From NCBI GenBank assembly GCA_039029455.1, contig JBCCGE010000140.1, forward strand, positions 1-6,411: a stretch of DNA of 6,411 nt. The letters are read 5' to 3'. Both the position numbers and the translations under genes were made by a program. Of the stretch, positions 1 to 5,200 are shown one piece after another; the first letter of the stretch is position 1, and each line of letters starts with the position of its first letter. The DNA is from JBCCGE01 sp039029455. GTDB lineage: Bacteria; Pseudomonadota; Gammaproteobacteria; Arenicellales; Poriferihabitantaceae. Under the pieces are notes generated by a model. It did no database searches and was not told the origin of the DNA. It worked only from the letters and a program-made list of their open reading frames with translations.

Positions 1-1350
1 CACGTAACCAAGCTCACGGGCATTTTCTATTGCAAACCGAATCTTGTCCTCATCATCACCTCCACCGGAATACAACATCGGCAAAACACCCCAGTTCATC
101 GCCAGTTTCTGCATAACAATCTGTGAGGATGTGATTGCAAAGATGGGGCTTTCAGGACGATATTTTGATATCAATCGGGAGGTAAAACCGGTTTCAGTCA
201 AAGCGATAATCGCGGCAGCGTTCAGATGATTTGCCATCGTAATCGATGCCTGGGCAACAGCTTCAGTCACTTCATTGGAAGGATTCGGCTCAATTCGTTG
301 AAGATAACCATACTCTTTAAGGCCAGACTCTGCTTCAAGAGCCAGCTGTGCCATGGTTTTAACGGACTCAACCGGACGCTTTCCTGCGGCCGTCTCGCCG
401 GACAGCATGACAGCCGATGAACCATCAAAAATAGCATTTGCAACGTCGTTGACCTCTGCCCGAGTCGGTCGCGGGTTTCGCTCCATCGAATCGAGCATTT
501 GCGTTGCCGTTATCACGGGTTTACCCCGCGACACCGTCGCTCTTATGATCTGCTTTTGAATCTTTGGGCCTTCTCCCATCTCCAGTTCAACACCCAGATC
601 GCCCCGCGCGACCATGATTCCGTTGGCTGCATCCACAATCTCCTCAATATTGTTTACACCGTCCCGGTTTTCTATCTTTGCTATAACTGCGATATCTGCA
701 CAGGCTTTCTGGAAACGCTCCATAATAGATTGGATATCTCCCGCATTTCGAACAAAAGAGGCGGCGAAGTACTCGACTCGATGTTCAATAGCAAAGTCAA
801 TCTCTCGGGAGTCGTCGTACTCAACACCGTCAAGGGCACTGGAATTGTCAGGAAGATTCACACCCTTCCGATTTTTCAGCAGTCCCCCATCAACAATGGT
901 GCAATGAATAGTCTGACTATCAACAGAATCCACATGCAACTCAATCTGACCATCATCTATGAGGATTCTTTCTCCCGAATTGACGTATCTGTAAAGATCC
1001 GGATACGTGATAGACACTCCTTCTGCATCACCTTCCCGCATGTCACTATACAGAGAGAAACTCTGACGCCGCACCAGCGTCACACTTCCTGATGCAACGG
1101 TGCCAGTGCGGATTTCTCGCCCACGATTGTCAACCATTATTGCGACCGTTGCCCCACAGGATTCAGCCGCCCGCCTAATCCGACCGAGAGTCTCTCTGTG
1201 TCCGTCCACGTCGCCGTGGGACATATTCAGACGGGCCACGTTCATGCCGGCAAATATCATTTTTTCAAGCGTCGAAGCATCATCGCACGCCGGCCCTATT
1301 GTGGCGATAACCTTGGTTTTTCGGAGTCTTTTTTGAGTGTGTTGATTCAT
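1..1350 (-). CDS. pyk: Pyruvate kinase (3' end cut off by the window edge)
   Basis: Catalyses phosphoenolpyruvate + ADP to pyruvate + ATP, the last step of glycolysis, in the cytoplasm. 450 codons are visible. Bacterial enzymes are usually about 470-480 residues, so only a short C-terminal piece is missing. Visible motifs are KTKVIATIGPA (11-21), the substrate and K+ site RLNMSHG (40-46), VDNRGREIRTG (73-83), the catalytic-lysine motif IAKIEN (K225, E227), the metal-site motif ARGDLGVE (D251), ATQMLDSM (281-289 region, T283) and MLSGETAAGK (from 315). The B domain lies at roughly 84-180 and the C-terminal domain from about 340. The start is the first in-frame ATG after an upstream TAA. No Shine-Dalgarno is seen, and a palindrome abuts the ATG. 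Oddity: the usual DTKGPEIR reads DNRGREIR here, but the Glu linked in the literature to K+ dependence (muscle E117) is kept at E79, so a K+-dependent enzyme is inferred. The family call is very secure; which isozyme it is (PykA or PykF type) was not decided. Confidence 0.97.
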   Translation of the reverse strand, partial: MNQHTQKRLRKTKVIATIGPACDDASTLEKMIFAGMNVARLNMSHGDVDGHRETLGRIRRAAESCGATVAIMVDNRGREIRTGTVASGSVTLVRRQSFSLYSDMREGDAEGVSITYPDLYRYVNSGERILIDDGQIELHVDSVDSQTIHCTIVDGGLLKNRKGVNLPDNSSALDGVEYDDSREIDFAIEHRVEYFAASFVRNAGDIQSIMERFQKACADIAVIAKIENRDGVNNIEEIVDAANGIMVARGDLGVELEMGEGPKIQKQIIRATVSRGKPVITATQMLDSMERNPRPTRAEVNDVANAIFDGSSAVMLSGETAAGKRPVESVKTMAQLALEAESGLKEYGYLQRIEPNPSNEVTEAVAQASITMANHLNAAAIIALTETGFTSRLISKYRPESPIFAITSSQIVMQKLAMNWGVLPMLYSGGGDDEDKIRFAIENARELGYV

Positions 1351-1360
1351 ACCAATTGGT
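1351..1360. repeat. 10-bp perfect palindrome abutting the pyk start codon
   Basis: ACCAATTGGT is its own reverse complement and ends directly at the pyk ATG, which reads leftward from 1350. It occupies the place where a Shine-Dalgarno would be expected. It could be an operator half-site pair or chance. No regulator is implied by the sequence itself. Confidence 0.45.
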
Positions 1361-1600
1361 CGATCAGATTTTTTGGCCGCGAATTATAGTGATGCCAGCA
1401 TCGGATGTAAGCATCTTTTGGTTCCGGATTTGAAATTGCCTCCACACTGATTATGTTGAATGCGTCCTCAACTGAGCTGAACAGTCGGCAATCGGACCAT
1501 CCAGGACGCAGTACACCCACAACTTGCAATATCCAGCTATTATTAAAATATTTATGGGTTTTTCTGTTTACTATTTAGACCTGTTTTTCAATGACAATTT

Positions 1601-1611
1601 TTATCACTTCT
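1601..1611. repeat. TTATCACTTCT, one copy of an 11-bp inverted pair
   Basis: The exact reverse complement of this 11-mer occurs at 1786-1796, and a shorter form ATCACTTC occurs at 1891-1898. Copies in both orientations in one promoter region suggest possible binding sites for a regulator. They could also be chance matches in AT-rich DNA. Confidence 0.35.
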
Positions 1612-1785
1612 CAGCGATGAAGCCGCTTTGACGATCCATCGATCCTACCAAAGCACTGAAAGCAGACACAGACAATAGGGCGGTGATCGTCAACATTCAG
1701 GGCATTTTTGTTTGTCAATTCTATGGTAAGAGCATTTCCCCAATTAACCCTCCGATGTTTCGAGTTTTTGTCACTCTGTTTTTTC

Positions 1786-1796
1786 AGAAGTGATAA
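1786..1796. repeat. AGAAGTGATAA, second copy of the 11-bp inverted pair
   Basis: This is the exact reverse complement of 1601-1611, with about 175 bases between the copies. The short plus-strand frame beginning with the ATG at 1796 has only eight codons and is not considered a gene. Confidence 0.35.
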
Positions 1797-1877
1797 TGAA
1801 AACTATTAACAATCAGAACTGAAACATCTCCTAAAAATACTCGTGTAACAAATCACAATGATGGTGCTATGATCATT

Positions 1878-1899
1878 CGAGTGATTTTTAATCACTTCG
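1878..1899. repeat. Imperfect inverted repeat (hairpin) in the intergenic region
   Basis: GTGATT (1881-1886) pairs with AATCAC (1890-1895) around a TTT loop. The stem extends through CGA (1878-1880) with TCG (1897-1899) across one bulged T. The right arm contains the ATCACTTC motif seen elsewhere in this region. It may act as a DNA site or an RNA hairpin. Confidence 0.4.
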
Positions 1900-1903
1900 G
1901 AGG

Positions 1904-1922
1904 AAAACCAAAATTTGGTTTT
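1904..1922. repeat. 19-base AT-rich palindrome followed by a T run
   Basis: AAAACCAAA (1904-1912) and TTTGGTTTT (1914-1922) are reverse complements around a single central A, and T continues to 1924. As RNA this could form a weak AAAACC/GGUUUU stem with a U tail. That resembles a poor rho-independent terminator on the plus strand, but no plus-strand gene precedes it, so a terminator role is doubtful. Confidence 0.35.
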
Positions 1923-2122
1923 TTAGGTTAAACGGCATCAAGGATTCATGGAACCAGCGACGGAAATGAATCAGCCCCATTGCAAGGTCAGCAATAAGAA
2001 GAACAACCGATAAAAAATAAAATAAGAAGGCACACCATAACACTATAAAAACATTAGGCACACGGTGAGGTAGCACACTGATTTTGTGTGGGCCTGTCCT
2101 GGACCCTGTCCGAGATACCAGC

Positions 2123-2136
2123 GATTGCATGCAATC
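2123..2136. promoter_or_regulatory. 14-bp perfect palindrome just upstream of the surface-protein start
   Basis: GATTGCATGCAATC is exactly self-complementary and ends two bases before the ATG at 2139, filling the region where a ribosome-binding site should be. No GGAG-like sequence is present. A dimeric repressor bound here would block transcription elongation or initiation. As RNA it gives at best a five-pair stem with a CAUG loop. The palindrome is certain; a regulatory role is inference. Confidence 0.45.
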
Positions 2137-2138
2137 AA

Positions 2139-2228
2139 ATGGGATATCTTGAACGGCGTTTTGTTTGGCTCGTTACACTACAGGTAATATTTTGCTTTTT
2201 GGCATTGGTGTCGTGGCGCTCTGATGCG
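2139..2228 (+). other. Sec signal peptide of the large protein
   Basis: The positively charged start (MGYLERR) is followed by a hydrophobic core (residues 8-24) and a polar stretch ending in S-D-A before Q31, a plausible signal peptidase I site. The Cys at 19 lies inside the hydrophobic core without a lipobox, so a lipoprotein is unlikely. Confidence 0.85.
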
Positions 2229-5200
2229 CAGACACCGGTAAAAAGCGGCGAAGCAGTTAATTCCTCTGCACAGATAGTCACTGTCGCAGAAACGGATTCG
2301 TTGTCGCCGGCTCTGGCAAACCGTCTGGGTTTTCCGGTTCCCAGTAGTCAGAACGAGGAGGTATTGGCTACCGACTCTGGATTGTCCAAAGTGACAAACC
2401 CAGCTGCAGTCCATTTGGCGAAAGCAACCGAGGAACCGTTATTTACCGAGCGCACTGCCACCCATCTTGATCTGATTGGAACATCTCCAAACAACCCAGG
2501 CAGAAAGCGGCTGGCGATGGCGGATTTCAATCTTGACGGTACGGAAGACATTGTCGTCGCTCGCTGGACCGACTCTGTTCAACTCCTGATGAATAACGGC
2601 GGTACCCTGGTTCTGACACCGGGCGCATTCGCAAACCCGGTCGATACTGAAAATGCGCGCCATGCGGGTATTCTGGATGCAAATGCAGATGGATGGCCTG
2701 ACCTTATTTTAAGAAACAAGTTGTTGGTCAATCTGGGAACCGATCTGGCTAATGTCTGGTTGGGATTTGCTACGGGACAGGTGATTGTGGGTGCGGAATC
2801 TGATCCGTTCACAATCCGGACTGCTGATTTCGACGGCGACGGCGATGTCGATGCGGTCACTGCACCCGGTCAGCGCATGCTGGTCAACGACGGCACCGGA
2901 ACACTGACCAGCACGCCATCGAGAATGGAATCCACCGTGTTGCTTGACGTAATCAAGTTTGACGCCAGGGATTTTGATGGCGACGGTGATATCGATCTTG
3001 CCGGTCCTGAGATTTCCGAGGAAAAGCACTTCGTCTATTACAACGATGGTGCTGGAAACTTTACTGATGCCCTCAGACTCAGCCTGCCTTTGGATTCATT
3101 AACTTACATCCAGGTGGGCGAGGACTTTAATGGCGATGGAATTGCCGACTTTCGTATTTACTCGGACAACCAGTTGCCGCGTGCGTTTATGTCAACAGGT
3201 AACTTTGTCGGTCCGTTCCCGGAGTACATACGCAGAGTCGACGGTGAGCTTTTCGGTGACAACGGCAAACACGGATTGGTTCATATTCGGGACATAGACG
3301 CAGATGGCGATATGGATTTCATTTTGTCCAGCCTGGAACTCTTCATCGATCGCGTCGACTCGCTAAACGAAAAAACAGAAATCATCGTCAACAGGGACGT
3401 TAACAGCGGAACATTCGAAGTATTTGCCGATCCGGAGTACCGGGATGAAGAGTCTTACGATGCGCGAATTACGGATGTTGACCTTGACGGCAATATGGAC
3501 CTGTTCATTGCGCACAAGAGTCGTCTGGCGGTTTACATCAATGATGCCGAGATCATTCCTCTAAACATCACAGCACACACGTCCGTGCCGTCTGAGACCA
3601 ATCAGACCACAGACTTTTCAATTGAACTGGTCGGTGTTCAGGGGGCTCTGTCCGTTGCATGGGACATGGGTGACTCAACGACTATTGACAGTGGCTCCAG
3701 CCTAGTAACGACTCATAACTACAGTGCGCCCGGCCGCTATCTGGTCACGGTCTCGGTTAACGATGGCGTGAATTCAGATTCTCATGTGTTCTGGCACACC
3801 GTTTTTGACACCCGTACCCCGATAAGGGCAACCACATCCTCGACAATCGTGTACGAGCAGGGACAAAACACGGATCGAATATGGTCGGTTAATCCGGATC
3901 ACGACTCGGTCTCGGCGATCAATCTGGGCACCAATCAACTTGAAGTTGAAATCAGCACCGGTGAAGAACCCAATTCTTTGGCAATAGGAGGCGACGGGCT
4001 GCTTTACGTGGTCAATTCCGGTGATGACACAATCACTGTTATTGACATGTCTGCGCAGTCAGTGGTTTCAACCTATTCCGCACTACCACTTAACTCGCGC
4101 CCTAGAGCTCTTGCCTTCGATCCATCACCCGGAAACAACACGGCATATATCACGCTGGAAGCGTCCGGACAGCTCGCGCGAATTGATTTCTCGAATCTGC
4201 AGCAGTCCATAGTAGATGTTGGTGCAACACCGCGCGAATTATCGGTGAGTGGAGACGGCAGCAGATTGCTTGTTTCGCGCTTCATTACACCGCCCATTCC
4301 CGGAGAAGACACCCGTATTGTCAGCACCAGCGGAGGGGGTCAGGTATGGGTCGTCGATACGGCAAGTATGCTGACTACGGCAACGATTGAGCTGCCCTAC
4401 AACGACAAACCTGATTCCGAGACCTCCTCTCGGGGCATACCAAATTATTTGATGGCTCCGATCGCAGCCCCAAACGGAAAAAACGCTTTTGTACCCGCAA
4501 ATGTTTCTAATATTTACAGGGGGCAATTTCGAGATGGTCAAAACAGGGAACACAATAAGCTGGTTCGCTCAATGCTTGCGAAACTCGATATAGCGCTCGG
4601 TGAGGAAACGGTCGCAAGCCGCCATGATTTCGACAACTCCGCACAGCCAACAGCAGGAGCATTCGATCCAACGGGCAACTATCTTTATCTTGTGTTTGAG
4701 GCATCACGGAAGTTGCGGGTATACGATGTATATGCCGAAGAAGTTCTGGACAGTCGGGATGTTGGTTTTGCGCCAAGAGGTGTGACCGTTTCACCTGACG
4801 GTAATCTCGTCGCGGTCGACAATTACTTAAGCCGTTCAATTCAATTATTCGACGCATCGGAATTCACAGCGGGACGTTCGGTCAACCACAATCCGCTTAT
4901 AGAAATCCCCAAGACCGGATTCGAACCGCTGAGTCCAAACCTGCTGCTGGGCAAACGATTGTTCTTTGATGCGGCTGATGAGCGTCTGAGCGCGCAATCG
5001 TATATCAGTTGCGCGACCTGTCATGCCGACGGTGGTCACGATGGACGAACGTGGGACTTCGCTGATGTCGGCGAAGGCCTGAGAAACACGGTTGATCTGC
5101 GTGGGCGATCGGGAATGGGCCATGGACTGGTGCACTGGACAGCGAACTTTGACGAAATTCAGGATTTCGAAAACGATATTCGAGATATTTTTCAGGGCTC

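Larger units (their letters stand above)
1351..2138. other. Long divergent intergenic region without a convincing gene
   Basis: About 790 bases separate the start of pyk (leftward) from the start of the large surface protein (rightward), so it should hold both promoters. It is visibly AT-richer than the flanking genes. It carries short palindromes next to both start codons, two adjacent inverted repeats at 1878-1922, and a repeated ATCACTTC-type motif. I found no -35/-10 pair good enough to report, no tRNA and no riboswitch I recognise. Two small minus-strand frames (1347-1529 and 1888-2130) exist but lack coding support. Confidence 0.7.

Noticed and set aside
44..1336. Several plus-strand open frames within this stretch
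   Set aside because: They lie antisense to the well-supported pyruvate kinase gene and show no protein features of their own.
1347..1529. 60-codon minus-strand frame as a separate gene
   Set aside because: It has a TTG start, no clear ribosome-binding site and no recognisable protein features. It is kept only as a speculative coupling frame in the findings.
1844..1858. TGTAACAAATCACA as a CRP-like site
   Set aside because: The gap between the half-sites is four rather than six bases and the left half is mismatched.
2044..2049. TATAAA as a -10 box for the large gene
   Set aside because: The sequence about 17 bases upstream (AATAAG) does not resemble a -35 box, and such hexamers are common in this AT-rich region.
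1888..2130. 80-codon minus-strand frame with a hydrophobic segment in the middle, starting in the palindrome and divergent from the large gene
   Set aside because: It has no Shine-Dalgarno, no recognised family, an unlikely composition outside the hydrophobic stretch, and a stop inside an inverted repeat. The hydrophobic segment may simply reflect AT-rich DNA. It could be a small membrane protein but the support is too weak to call.
2088..2138. Upstream GTG at 2088 as the start of the large gene
   Set aside because: It would place about 17 extra residues ahead of a signal peptide that is already complete from the ATG at 2139, and the nearest purine-rich stretch is too far upstream.
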